NCBI GenBank assembly: GCA_014376915.1
Contig: JACMQP010000618.1
Location: forward strand, 1 to 11,014
Length of the DNA stretch: 11,014 nt
Reading direction: 5' to 3'
Source of the DNA: Ramlibacter sp.
GTDB lineage: Bacteria; Pseudomonadota; Gammaproteobacteria; Burkholderiales; Burkholderiaceae
Translations under genes and position numbers: made by a program
Shown: positions 1-7,377 of the stretch, piece after piece
How positions within the stretch are numbered: the stretch's first letter is position 1
How the letters are laid out: the number at the start of each line of letters is the position of its first letter
Notes under the pieces: model-generated
Database searches by the model: none
What the model was told of the DNA's origin: nothing
What the model saw: the letters and a program-made list of their open reading frames with translations, nothing else

Positions 1-1664
1 GCAACCGCAGCCGAAGCCGCCCGGCTGGCCGCTTGCAGCGGCGCAGTGGCGGCCACCACCTCGGTGTTGCCGCCGCGACCGCTCATGAACATGGCCAGCA
101 GCCCGGCGACCACGAGCGCACCGACTCCGGCCAGCACCGCGACGGGCGGCTTCTTTTTCGCGGCCTTGGGCGTCGCCGGTGTCGCGGCCGGCGGCAACGG
201 CTGCCGTGACTTCGGTTCCTGCTGAACTGCCGGCGCAGGCGCCCGCGTCGGCGCCGGACTGGCCACCGGCGGGCGAGACGGCAGCGGCGGAACCGTGGTG
301 TCTTCCTGCGCCGCGACCGATGGCAGAACGACGGCTGGTGCCGGTGTGGCGACCAGCACCAGCGGCGCGACGACAGGGTCAGCAGCGGGAACGGCAGCGG
401 CCACTGGCGAAGCGGTCACGGCGACGGTGACCGCAGCGGCTGGCGCCAGCAGCGGCTGCGCCAGCGGGACCGACGGATCGGGCCGGATGCGCGTCACATC
501 GAGGTCCTCGCCGGCGGGAGCACCCGTCTTCCCAGTGAGCACCGTCTGGTCGCCTGAGGACCCCCCGGCCAGCTTGCGCACCCGCCGGCGCGCCAGATCG
601 GCATAGATCCCGGCCGGGAACTGCTGCAGGAAGCCTTCGAACTCCTCCGGATCGGCCGAGTCCTTGATGTCCTTCCAGTACACCAGCTCTAGCTCCTGGG
701 TCACCGTCGCGGTGGCACTGGTGGGGCTGGTCACGCTGGTGGCGTTGCCGGGCCCGGACGGCACCGTGCCCTTGGTCGTCGCGGCCGTTTCCGGCTTCTT
801 GAACGGATCGGCCGGAGGCACGATGGTCGCGTCCTCGGCGCGGCGGATTGCCGACTGCAGGGCCGCGGCGAAGTCGCGCGCCGTCGCGAAGCGCTGGTCG
901 CGGTCCTTGGCCAGCGCGCGCGCGACCACGGCATCGATCGCCGTCGGCAGGCGGGCGTTGAACGAGCTCGGCGGCGGCGGCGTGTGGCCGATGATCTGAT
1001 GGATGATCGAGAAATCGTTGTCGCCATCGAACGGCCGTTTGTCCGTCAGCAGCTGGTAGAGCACCACGCCGACCGAGAACAGGTCGGCGCGCGAATCGAT
1101 CTTCAGCCCCTGGACCTGCTCGGGCGCCATGTACTTGAGCGTGCCGACCATGCCGCCCTGGGTGCGCGTGGCTTCGCCGGAATCCTGGATTCGCGCGACA
1201 CCGAAGTCGGTCAGCTTGACCTTTCCGCCCGGTTCGATCAGCAGGTTGGCGGGCTTGATGTCCCGGTGCACGATGCCCGCCTTGTGGGCGTAGTCCAGCG
1301 CCGCCAGCAGGTCGCGGATCATCTTGAGCGACTGCTCCAGCGAGTAGCGAACACCCCGGTCGAGATGGTGCTTGAGGTCGTCGCCCTGGATGTATTCCAT
1401 CACCAGGAAGGCGGTGTCGCCATCCCGGTCGGAGTCGTACACGCTGACGATGTTGGGATGCTGCAGCCGGGCGGCCGATCTGGCCTCGGTGCGGAACCGC
1501 GATTCGTATTCCGCTGCCGCTTCTTCCGAAAGATTCTCGACCTTCACCGTCTTGATGGCGACCCGGCGTTCGAGGTTCGGGTCGCGTCCCTCGTACACGA
1601 CCCCCATGGCGCCCTTGCCGAGAACGCGGACCAGATCATAGCGGCCAAGCTTTTTGAGACTCAC
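1..1664 (-). CDS. Membrane-anchored Ser/Thr protein kinase (PknB/PpkA-like), C-terminus cut by window edge
   Basis: This is a Hanks-type kinase expected to phosphorylate Ser/Thr on partner proteins from the cytoplasmic side of the membrane; 554 residues are visible. The kinase domain spans about residues 8-270. It has a glycine loop (GKGAMGVVY, 16-24), catalytic Lys38, helix-C Glu60, HRDIKPAN with Asp135, DFG 153-155, a TxT-like activation-loop pair (Thr166, Thr168) and APE 180-182. All catalytic residues are present. An Ala/Pro/Thr-rich linker follows, containing a YWKDIKDSADPEEF segment (about 325-365) of a type I recall from other bacterial signalling proteins. One transmembrane helix lies at about 507-527, and the extracytoplasmic part begins just before the edge. 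The GTG start at 1664 places the kinase fold 8 residues in; no better start or clear Shine-Dalgarno is visible. The gene follows the FHA gene by 60 bp, probably in the same operon. The neighbour supports a PpkA-like role. The domain beyond the edge is unknown. Confidence 0.93.
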   Translation of the reverse strand, partial: MSLKKLGRYDLVRVLGKGAMGVVYEGRDPNLERRVAIKTVKVENLSEEAAAEYESRFRTEARSAARLQHPNIVSVYDSDRDGDTAFLVMEYIQGDDLKHHLDRGVRYSLEQSLKMIRDLLAALDYAHKAGIVHRDIKPANLLIEPGGKVKLTDFGVARIQDSGEATRTQGGMVGTLKYMAPEQVQGLKIDSRADLFSVGVVLYQLLTDKRPFDGDNDFSIIHQIIGHTPPPPSSFNARLPTAIDAVVARALAKDRDQRFATARDFAAALQSAIRRAEDATIVPPADPFKKPETAATTKGTVPSGPGNATSVTSPTSATATVTQELELVYWKDIKDSADPEEFEGFLQQFPAGIYADLARRRVRKLAGGSSGDQTVLTGKTGAPAGEDLDVTRIRPDPSVPLAQPLLAPAAAVTVAVTASPVAAAVPAADPVVAPLVLVATPAPAVVLPSVAAQEDTTVPPLPSRPPVASPAPTRAPAPAVQQEPKSRQPLPPAATPATPKAAKKKPPVAVLAGVGALVVAGLLAMFMSGRGGNTEVVAATAPLQAASRAASAAV

Positions 1665-1724
1665 AACAACTCTGGTCCTGGTACGGGGAGAGACCGATTC
1701 TAGCCTGCACCCTGGTGGCGGCGG

Positions 1725-2852
1725 TCACTCTGATCCGAGGCCTGTCTCGCGTTTGATACGCTGGCTTTCCCGCAGGTACGCCTGGTCGAAGTGCTGGTCG
1801 AGCAGTTGCTGGGCCGACTGGGCCAGGCCCTGGCTCTTGTCGCCGTAGTAGCGCGAGTAGGCATCCCAGGCCCGAGTGCCCTCGAACAGCTTGCTGCCCG
1901 AGCCGAGCAACCGCTCCTTCAGCACCGCCGGCGCGAACTCCTGCACGGTCGCTTCAACCGCAGCCCGCATCGTCGCAGCCATCGCGGCGTCGTGCGCCAG
2001 CAACTCGCCGACGATGTCCGTCAGGGCCCGTTGCGGGCTGACGAAACCGATGCTGGCCGCGCGGCCCCCGAGCAGGTATTGCAGCTTGGTATCGTCCGGC
2101 CACTGGGTCTTCAGCGGGTTGTTGTCCTTGACCGGGACCACGCCATGGACGCCGCGCTTCGGTGGCTCGCGATGGCCGCTGCGCGATGCGTACAGCTGGA
2201 ACAGGCCTTCCAGGGCCATCCGCACGGCCCGGCCCGCGGCTTCCAGTTCGGGCGGACTCAACGTCCCCAGGTTCATCTTGTCCAGGCCCAGGCCCCTGTA
2301 GAACGCGGCCACGTCGCCCGCGGCGGGGCCTTGCGGCACGGCCTTGAGCGCGCTGGCGTCAGAGCCGGGGCCGAAGGTGGATTCGAAGCCCCAGTCGCCG
2401 AACGGGTCCTCCTCGGGCAGGATCGCCGGCGTGGAAAAGTCCGCCGCCGGCGTGACTGTCATCGATGGCCGCGGCAGCGTGGCATCGGAGCCGGCCGGGT
2501 CGGAGTCGAACACCGCCCAGGGATCGTGCTCCTTCTGCTGGCCCGCCGCCTGTAGCACCCGCAGGCTGTATTCGCCGATCTGGAGCCCCTGCCCCACTGG
2601 CAACACGCCCCGCGAGCCCGGCGGCGCGTATCCGAACGGCATGTCGATGCCGTTGACCTTTGACAGCACCCGGAACTGCAGCTGGTCGTCCTGATTCCAG
2701 ACCGCCAGGTGGCGGCGCGAGACCGTGCGTTCGGGGTCGGGAAGGTTGATGTCGCAGGCCATGTCGCGGCCGAGGATCACCTCCGCCTCGCCCGGATGGA
2801 GCAGCCGCCTTGTTTCGAGACCGGGACCGGCGATGTGAAGTTCGATGGCCAT
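1725..2852 (-). CDS. tagH: Type VI secretion-associated FHA domain protein (TagH/Fha family)
   Basis: A 375-residue cytoplasmic phosphothreonine-reader protein. The N-terminal FHA domain (about 1-100) keeps the ligand-binding positions Gly28-Arg29, Ser45, His48 and Asn67-Gly68. A flexible acidic/Pro-rich linker (about 104-180) contains SDATLP around Thr125. The C-terminal region (about 185-365) resembles the TagH-specific helical domain, including a KDNNPLK motif near residues 240-247. In Pseudomonas the homologue Fha1 is phosphorylated by kinase PpkA and promotes type VI apparatus assembly. Here a kinase lies directly downstream and an FHA-cyclase directly upstream, 18 bp before the ATG. There is no clear Shine-Dalgarno, so reinitiation from the upstream stop is possible. 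No VgrG, Hcp, ClpV or sheath gene is in view, so the link to a secretion system rests on family resemblance. The gene symbol is tentative. Confidence 0.85.
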   Translation of the reverse strand: MAIELHIAGPGLETRRLLHPGEAEVILGRDMACDINLPDPERTVSRRHLAVWNQDDQLQFRVLSKVNGIDMPFGYAPPGSRGVLPVGQGLQIGEYSLRVLQAAGQQKEHDPWAVFDSDPAGSDATLPRPSMTVTPAADFSTPAILPEEDPFGDWGFESTFGPGSDASALKAVPQGPAAGDVAAFYRGLGLDKMNLGTLSPPELEAAGRAVRMALEGLFQLYASRSGHREPPKRGVHGVVPVKDNNPLKTQWPDDTKLQYLLGGRAASIGFVSPQRALTDIVGELLAHDAAMAATMRAAVEATVQEFAPAVLKERLLGSGSKLFEGTRAWDAYSRYYGDKSQGLAQSAQQLLDQHFDQAYLRESQRIKRETGLGSE

Positions 2853-2870
2853 GGCGGGATGATGCCCGAC

Positions 2871-3770
2871 TCAGCCGCTCACCGAGAAGAGCACCAGCGG
2901 CGCGTTCTCCGCGTTGCGGTCGCAGCCCAGGGTGATCTGGCCATGGCCGACCAGGTAGCACTCGGTGCGGCGAAGCACCACCGGCTCGGTCTGGTTGCCC
3001 ATGTAGACCCAGGTGCCGAAGCTGGACGCATCACTGAGCACGAACTGTCCGCCCCGCCATTCGATCGAGGCGTGCAGGCGCGACACCCGGGAATCGTTGA
3101 TCGACAGCGACGAAGTGACCGCGCGGCCCAGCGTGCGTTTGTCACCGCGCGGCTCCAGCCGCACGGTCTGGCCAGCGGCTGCCAGTTCAAGAAAGCCGGC
3201 CTTGGCGCCGGCCTTGAACATCGAGGCGCCCATTACGGTGGCATCGTTTTCGCGGTCCACCTGCCAGTCAACGCGATAGACCTCGGTGGCGTCGGACTTG
3301 CCGCGCAAATACATCGGGCCGAGGCTGCGCAGTTGCTCGCGCTGGGCCGGCGACAGCGCGTCGGCGACACGCTGGGTGGTGAGGATCTGGGCGGCGCCGG
3401 CCAGGTCGGCCAGCCGCGCCGCGCTGTTGACGGCGTCGCCGTAGCAGTCACCGGCGATCTCCACCACTTCTCCGGTCTCCACGCCCATCTGCATCTGCAC
3501 CGGGCCCAGGTTGCCGCCCGGATGCACCGGCTTTTCCTGCAGCCGCTCCTGGATCGCCAGGCAGGCGTCGATCGCATCGGCCTCGCGGGGGAACACGACG
3601 AACAGGCCGTCGCCCAGCAGCTTCACCACCCGGCCGTTGTGCTGCTCGAACGTCTTGGACAGCGCCGTCGTCAGCTGGGTGACGAAGCGGCCGGCGGTCT
3701 CGTCCCCGAGCCGCTCGAAAATGCCGGTGCTCCCGACCAGATCAGCAAAGACGACGGTGGCCACGATCAA
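2871..3770 (-). CDS. Class III adenylate/guanylate cyclase fused to C-terminal FHA domain
   Basis: A soluble enzyme of about 299 residues, predicted to make a cyclic nucleotide (probably cAMP). The cyclase domain (about 1-170) has both metal-binding aspartates (Asp10 in FADLVGST, Asp54 in LLGDG). It also has the purine-selecting pair Lys50 and Asp108, plus transition-state Asn115 and Arg119 in YGDAVNSAARL. Lys with Asp predicts ATP as substrate. The FHA domain (about 195-290) has Gly215-Arg216, Ser230, His233 and SSFGT 249-253; the usual Asn before Gly-Thr is Phe. There is no signal peptide or membrane segment. The start is uncertain: TTG at 3770 or GTG at 3764 both leave the cyclase fold intact, and neither has a strong Shine-Dalgarno. 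It is the first gene of the cassette, separated from tRNA-Pro by a terminator. The FHA domain may let phosphorylation by the neighbouring kinase position or control the cyclase; that is inference. Confidence 0.9.
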   Translation of the reverse strand: MIVATVVFADLVGSTGIFERLGDETAGRFVTQLTTALSKTFEQHNGRVVKLLGDGLFVVFPREADAIDACLAIQERLQEKPVHPGGNLGPVQMQMGVETGEVVEIAGDCYGDAVNSAARLADLAGAAQILTTQRVADALSPAQREQLRSLGPMYLRGKSDATEVYRVDWQVDRENDATVMGASMFKAGAKAGFLELAAAGQTVRLEPRGDKRTLGRAVTSSLSINDSRVSRLHASIEWRGGQFVLSDASSFGTWVYMGNQTEPVVLRRTECYLVGHGQITLGCDRNAENAPLVLFSVSG

Positions 3771-3853
3771 GTCAGCGTCCGCGGTTAACGAGATGAATTT
3801 CAGGCATTCACGTGGATTTTATGCGGCAGGAGCTCCCGACCCGGCAATAACGC
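3771..3853 (-). promoter_or_regulatory. Probable promoter region of the cyclase-FHA-kinase operon
   Basis: This 83-bp gap lies between the tRNA-Pro terminator and the cyclase start. Because the terminator should stop upstream transcription, the cassette needs its own promoter, most likely here. The best -10-like hexamer on the minus strand is TAAAAT (3816-3821). No -35 at standard spacing is convincing: TTGCCG lies 20 bp upstream of it. The region is AT-richer than its surroundings around 3785-3822. An activator-dependent or alternative-sigma promoter is possible. Confidence 0.25.
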
Positions 3854-3887
3854 AAAAAGGGTTAGCAGGAGACTCCTGCTAACCCTT
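3854..3887 (-). terminator. Intrinsic terminator after tRNA-Pro
   Basis: A perfect 15-bp inverted repeat (3857-3871 and 3873-3887) has a single central base, so the real hairpin will open a few bases at its tip. On the minus strand it is followed by a T-tract (3854-3858). It begins 8 bases after the tRNA CCA end and should end the ihfA-merR-tRNA transcript, insulating the cyclase cassette. Confidence 0.93.
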
Positions 3888-3895
3888 CGAAACAA

Positions 3896-3972
3896 TGGTC
3901 GGCGTGGCGGGATTCGAACTCGCGACCCCTTGCACCCCATGCAAGTGCGCTACCAGGCTGCGCTACACGCCG
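3896..3972 (-). tRNA. tRNA-Pro (anticodon GGG)
   Basis: A 77-base tRNA with encoded CCA. The 7-bp acceptor stem CGGCGTG/CACGCCG is perfect. The D arm contains AGCCTGGTA, and the anticodon stem CTTGC/GCAAG encloses the loop ATGGGGT, giving anticodon GGG, which reads CCC and CCU. The T arm is GCGAG-TTCGAAT-CCCGC, with one A.C mismatch at the fourth pair (52-62). The sequence closely resembles enterobacterial proline tRNAs. Its own -10 lies just upstream and a strong terminator just downstream. Confidence 0.97.
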
Positions 3973-3983
3973 ACAAGCGGATA

Positions 3984-3989
3984 ATTATA
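3984..3989 (-). promoter_or_regulatory. -10 element of the tRNA-Pro promoter
   Basis: A consensus TATAAT sits on the minus strand 11 bases upstream of the mature tRNA 5' end, placing transcription start about 5 bases before it. The -35 is weak: TTGATG lies about 22 bp upstream and the correctly spaced hexamer matches poorly. It sits in the 46-base gap after the merR stop, so the tRNA may be made both from this promoter and by read-through. Confidence 0.6.
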
Positions 3990-4018
3990 ACCCTGTGTCT
4001 GCGCCGCTCGACATCAAG

Positions 4019-4471
4019 TCAGTGCGTCGCTGAAAGAAGATCGCGGATCTCGAAAAGCTCGCGGCGCACCAGCAACAGCTTTTGCGACACCAGTTCGCGC
4101 TCCTCGAGCGGCGTGCTGTCCTCGAAATCTTCGGCGAAGGACGAATCGTCCACTTCGATCACTTCGACGCCCTCGAGCATGACCTCGCCGGCCCGGCGCT
4201 TGTCGCGCTCCACCTGCACCAGCTCCTGCAGTTTGTTGCGAGCGCCGCTGATGGTGAACCCCTGGTCGTACAGCAAGTCCCGGATCCGGCGGATCATCAG
4301 GACCTCGTGATGCTGGTAGTAGCGGCGGGTGCCGCGCCGCTTCATCGGACGCAGCTGGGTGAACTCCTGCTCCCAATAACGTAGCACGTGGGGCTTGACG
4401 CCACACAGGTCGCTGACCTCACCGATCGTGAAGTAGCGTTTCGCCGGAATTGAGGGGAGAGCTTTCTCCAT
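4019..4471 (-). CDS. MerR-family transcriptional regulator (ihfA-linked type)
   Basis: A 150-residue DNA-binding regulator. The MerR winged helix-turn-helix occupies about residues 9-75 (RYFTIGEVSDLCGV, then VLRYWEQEF, RRGTRRYY and a wing/helix ending LLYDQGFT). This is the short MerR type found beside ihfA in many Gammaproteobacteria; its target and signal are unknown to me. There is no cysteine cluster for metal binding. The C-terminal part is longer and more acidic than the approximately 120-residue Pseudomonas homologue I recall, with an Asp/Glu-rich stretch at about residues 105-135 before a final helix. ATG at 4471 is preferred over an in-frame TTG at 4480 because homologues begin with a similar short lead; neither has a good Shine-Dalgarno. 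The start codon lies in a nested inverted repeat. The gene lies 100 bp downstream of ihfA and upstream of tRNA-Pro. Confidence 0.9.
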   Translation of the reverse strand: MEKALPSIPAKRYFTIGEVSDLCGVKPHVLRYWEQEFTQLRPMKRRGTRRYYQHHEVLMIRRIRDLLYDQGFTISGARNKLQELVQVERDKRRAGEVMLEGVEVIEVDDSSFAEDFEDSTPLEERELVSQKLLLVRRELFEIRDLLSATH

Positions 4472-4499
4472 TGAAATCAATGTTGTAGGAGAGAAAGCT
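4460..4499. repeat. Nested inverted repeats covering the merR start codon
   Basis: The outer arms AGCTTTCTC (4460-4468) and GAGAAAGCT (4491-4499) are perfect 9-bp complements. Inside them CATTGA (4469-4474) and TCAATG (4477-4482) form a second perfect 6-bp dyad separated by AA. The inner left arm includes the merR ATG. It could be an operator for autoregulation or an mRNA stem-loop hiding the start; either role is inference. Confidence 0.6.
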
Positions 4500-4502
4500 G
4501 CT

Positions 4503-4532
4503 AGGTTACTCTAAGCGGGCCCGGCATGCCAA
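4503..4532 (-). promoter_or_regulatory. Candidate promoter for merR
   Basis: On the minus strand, TTGGCA (4527-4532, one mismatch to the -35 consensus) is followed after 18 bp by TAACCT (4503-4508, a poor -10). The spacer contains the 8-bp palindrome CGGGCCCG (4516-4523), suggestive because MerR proteins bind dyads inside long spacers. A start near 4496 would place the nested repeat at the 5' end of the transcript. Confidence 0.28.
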
Positions 4533-4571
4533 GCCGTTTTTTCGCGGCCGGCCGTGAATGTCTTTATGGCT

Positions 4572-4937
4572 TCAGCCAGGTGCGACGCCTTCGCCCTGGA
4601 TCTGCTCCTTGAGCTTGTGACTGGCATGGAACGTGACGACCCGCCGGGCCTCGATCGGGATCGCCTCGCCGGTGCGCGGGTTACGACCGGGCCGGGGCGC
4701 CTTGGTGCGGATCTGGAAATTCCCGAAGCCCGAGATCTTGACGTCCTGGCCATCGACCAGGCTGTCGGAGATCAGGTCGAAGAACGCGTCGATCATGTCC
4801 TTGGACTCGCGCTTGTTCAGGCCGATCTGCTCAAACAGCAGTTCGGCCAGTTGCGCCTTGGTCAGCGCCGGCGTTTCGAGGCTCTCGACGGAGAAGTCCA
4901 TGGCTTCCTGGACCTCGGCTTTGCGGCTCAACGCCAT
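4572..4937 (-). CDS. ihfA: Integration host factor alpha subunit, with N-terminal extension
   Basis: IHF-alpha pairs with IHF-beta to bend DNA sharply at specific sites, serving transcription, recombination and replication. The HU/IHF fold starts at [12 protein letters not shown] (residues 24-35). It contains SGFGNFQIR and the beta-arm RPGRNP with the intercalating proline, then ARRVVTF. The protein is 121 residues from ATG 4937, against about 99 in E. coli. The excess is a 22-residue N-terminal extension, rich in Glu, Ser and Ala, before the usual start. ATG 4937 is chosen over ATG 4943 because GAGGGG (4944-4949) is then spaced 6 bases away; ATG 4943 would overlap the pheT stop as ATGA with no spacing. 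A third candidate, ATG 4901 with AGGA just upstream, would give 109 residues. The gene follows pheT immediately, as in other Gammaproteobacteria, implying coupled expression. Confidence 0.95.
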   Translation of the reverse strand: MALSRKAEVQEAMDFSVESLETPALTKAQLAELLFEQIGLNKRESKDMIDAFFDLISDSLVDGQDVKISGFGNFQIRTKAPRPGRNPRTGEAIPIEARRVVTFHASHKLKEQIQGEGVAPG

Positions 4938-4939
4938 TG

Positions 4940-7357
4940 TCATCCCCTCAGGCGGCCACCCAGGCGGGCGGCGATGCTGTCGATCACGGCCTGCACGGCG
5001 CCGTCAATCTGCTCATCAGTCAGTGTGGCTTCCGCGCTGCCGAGCGTCAAGCGCTCGGCCATGCTTTTCTCGTCGGTCGCCACGGCGCCGGCCGCCTGCT
5101 TGGGCTTGTAGAGGTCGAACAGCATGGCGTCGCGCAGCAGGCCGCCGGTGTCGGCAGCGTGAATCGCTTTCATGAGCGCAGCATGGCTGGCGTTGTCCTT
5201 GACGATCATGGCGATGTCGCGCTCGGCCGGCTGGAACCGGGGCACTGGCACGAACGCCGGCAGCTGACGCTCCACGACCGCGTTCAGGTCCAGCTCGAAC
5301 AGGATCGGGGCCTGCGCGAATTCCCAGTGCTGGCGCCAGCGGGGATGCAGTTCGCCCACGGCGCCGACATCACGGCCGCCGACCACGATGCGGGCGCACC
5401 GGCCCGGGTGCATGGCCGGATGCTCGCCGGCCACGAAGTCGGCCTTGCCCGGCGACAGCAAGGCTTCGACATCGCCTTTGACATCGAAGAAGTCGCTGCC
5501 CGGCGCCTTGCTGCCCCATTGCAGGCCGTCGACGTCGCCGTACGCCAGGCCCGCAACCCGCATCGGCTGATGAACGCCCCGCACCGTGGTGTCGGTGGTC
5601 GCGACACTCCCATCGCGCAGGAAGATCCGCCCGATCTCGAAGACGCGGACCCGTTCGGCCTTGCGATCCAGGTTGAATCGCAGGGCCTGCAGCAGCGAAC
5701 CCAGTAGCGAGGAACGCATCACGCTCATCTGGCTGGAGATCGGATTGAGCAGGCGGATCGGATCGGCATTGTTGGCCAGATCGCGTTCCCAGCTCTCTTC
5801 GACAAAACTGAAGTTGATCGTCTCGCGGTAGCCCAGCGCCGCCAGCAGGCGCCGAAGGACGAATCGGCTGCGTTGCGATTCGGGGAGCAGCTTGGCCACG
5901 ATGGGTGCCAGCGGCGAGGTCGTCGGCAACTGGTCGTAGCCGATGACCCGCACCACTTCCTCGATCAGGTCCTCCTCGATCGCGATGTCGAAGCGATACG
6001 GCGGCGGCTTGACGGTCAGCGTGCCCTGCCCTTCGACGACGTCCAGCCCCAGCCGGGACAGCGCATCCGCGCACTGCTGCTGCGTCAGCGGCATGCCGAT
6101 CACCTTGTTGGCGCGCGCGACCCGCAGCGTGACCGGCTTGCCTTCCGGCAGCGCCATCAGGTGATCGTCGACCGGACCGGCTTCGCCGCCGCAGATTTCG
6201 ACGATGAGCCGGGTGACGTGTTCGAGGTGCTCCACCGTCGTGCTTGGGTCGACGCCGCGCTCGAAGCGATGCCCGGCATCGGTCGAGAAATTGAAGCGGC
6301 GGGACCGGCCCTGGATCGCGGCCGGCCACCAGAACGCCGCCTCGGCATAGACATGCTTCGTGTCGTCGGACACCGCGGTGGAGTCGCCGCCCATGATGCC
6401 GGCCAGCGACTCGACCTGGGCGTTGTCGGCGATCACGCCGACATTCTCGTCCACGGTCACCGTCGATCCGTTGAGCAGCTTGAGCTGTTCTCCGGCCCGG
6501 CCCCATCGCACGTCGAGTCCGCCGTGGATCTTGTCCAGATCGAAGATGTGGGACGGCCGGCCGAACTCGAACATCACGTAGTTGGAGATGTCGACGAGCG
6601 CGGTGACGCTGCGCTGGCCGCAGCGCGCCAGCCTTTCCACCATCCAGGATGGGGTCTGCGCCTTGGTGTTGACGTTGCGGATCACACGGCCAGAGAAACG
6701 GCCGCACAGGTCAGGCGCGCTGATTTTGACCGGAAGCGACGCCTGGTGCACCGCCGGCACGGACTCGAACTTCGGCTGCCGCAGCGGCGTGCCGGTCAGC
6801 GCGGAGACCTCACGCGCCACCCCGTACACGCTCAGCGCATGCGCCAGGTTGGGCGTGAGCTTGAGCGTGAAGATGGTGTCGTCGAGATTGAGCAGCGAGC
6901 GCACGTCGGCACCGACCGGCGCATCGGCGGCCAGTTCCAGCAGGCCGACATGGTCATCGCTCAGCTTCAGCTCGCGCGCCGAGCACAGCATGCCCTGGCT
7001 CTCGACGCCGCGCAGCTTGCCGACCTTGATCAGAAACGGCTTGCCGTCTTCGCCTGGTGGCAATTCGGCGCCGACCAGGGCGCACGGCACCTTGATACCG
7101 ACGCGGGCATTCGGCGCGCCGCAGACGATATTGAGCAAGGCGCCCTGCCCCGCGTCGACCTGGCACACCCGCAGCCGGTCGGCATCGGGATGCTGGACCG
7201 CTTCCTTGATCTCACCGACCACGATCCTGGTGAACGGCGGCGCGACCGGCTTCAGGCCTTCGACCTCCAGCCCGCCCATGGTCAGCGTGTCGGCCAGCTG
7301 CTGCGTGGTCAGTGGCGGATTGCAGAATTCGCGCAGCCAGGACTCGGGGAATTGCAT
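4940..7357 (-). CDS. pheT: Phenylalanine-tRNA ligase beta subunit
   Basis: This is the large subunit of the cytoplasmic (alpha-beta)2 PheRS; it binds tRNA-Phe and edits mischarged Tyr-tRNA-Phe. Its 805 residues are close to the E. coli length. Order of domains: N-terminal segment; OB-fold tRNA-binding domain (about 39-150); B3/B4 editing domain (about 205-385) with PSHIFD, a glutamate in YAEAAFW and the threonine of FSTDAGHR matching editing positions in E. coli PheT; B5 domain (about 400-475); catalytic-like core; and the C-terminal FDX-ACB anticodon-recognition domain (last 100 residues, starting at [14 protein letters not shown]). The ATG start at 7357 gives the usual MQF.ESWLREF opening. 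It lies 20 bp after pheS with no clear Shine-Dalgarno, so translation may be coupled to pheS. The stop lies just before ihfA. Confidence 0.98.
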   Translation of the reverse strand: MQFPESWLREFCNPPLTTQQLADTLTMGGLEVEGLKPVAPPFTRIVVGEIKEAVQHPDADRLRVCQVDAGQGALLNIVCGAPNARVGIKVPCALVGAELPPGEDGKPFLIKVGKLRGVESQGMLCSARELKLSDDHVGLLELAADAPVGADVRSLLNLDDTIFTLKLTPNLAHALSVYGVAREVSALTGTPLRQPKFESVPAVHQASLPVKISAPDLCGRFSGRVIRNVNTKAQTPSWMVERLARCGQRSVTALVDISNYVMFEFGRPSHIFDLDKIHGGLDVRWGRAGEQLKLLNGSTVTVDENVGVIADNAQVESLAGIMGGDSTAVSDDTKHVYAEAAFWWPAAIQGRSRRFNFSTDAGHRFERGVDPSTTVEHLEHVTRLIVEICGGEAGPVDDHLMALPEGKPVTLRVARANKVIGMPLTQQQCADALSRLGLDVVEGQGTLTVKPPPYRFDIAIEEDLIEEVVRVIGYDQLPTTSPLAPIVAKLLPESQRSRFVLRRLLAALGYRETINFSFVEESWERDLANNADPIRLLNPISSQMSVMRSSLLGSLLQALRFNLDRKAERVRVFEIGRIFLRDGSVATTDTTVRGVHQPMRVAGLAYGDVDGLQWGSKAPGSDFFDVKGDVEALLSPGKADFVAGEHPAMHPGRCARIVVGGRDVGAVGELHPRWRQHWEFAQAPILFELDLNAVVERQLPAFVPVPRFQPAERDIAMIVKDNASHAALMKAIHAADTGGLLRDAMLFDLYKPKQAAGAVATDEKSMAERLTLGSAEATLTDEQIDGAVQAVIDSIAARLGGRLRG

Positions 7358-7377
7358 GGTGTTCTGGGAGAAATCGG

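Noticed and set aside
731..1027. Arg/Ser-rich 98-residue frame on the minus strand
   Set aside because: It lies out of frame inside the kinase gene, whose own frame is continuous with all catalytic motifs; the composition is typical of a GC-rich shadow frame.
1697..1702. TAGAAT -10-like hexamer before the kinase gene
   Set aside because: The nearest -35-like element (GTGACC) is about 20 bp away and matches poorly; co-transcription with the FHA gene explains the layout.
2871..3972. tRNA-Pro 3' end as an integration site for the signalling cassette
   Set aside because: No integrase and no second copy of the tRNA end is visible, and GC content and codon use match the neighbouring core genes.
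4521..4541. Plus-strand hairpin (CGGC...GCCG) followed by six T
   Set aside because: It would terminate a plus-strand transcript, but no plus-strand gene is present. The stem is only 4 bp, and on the minus strand the A-run precedes rather than follows it.
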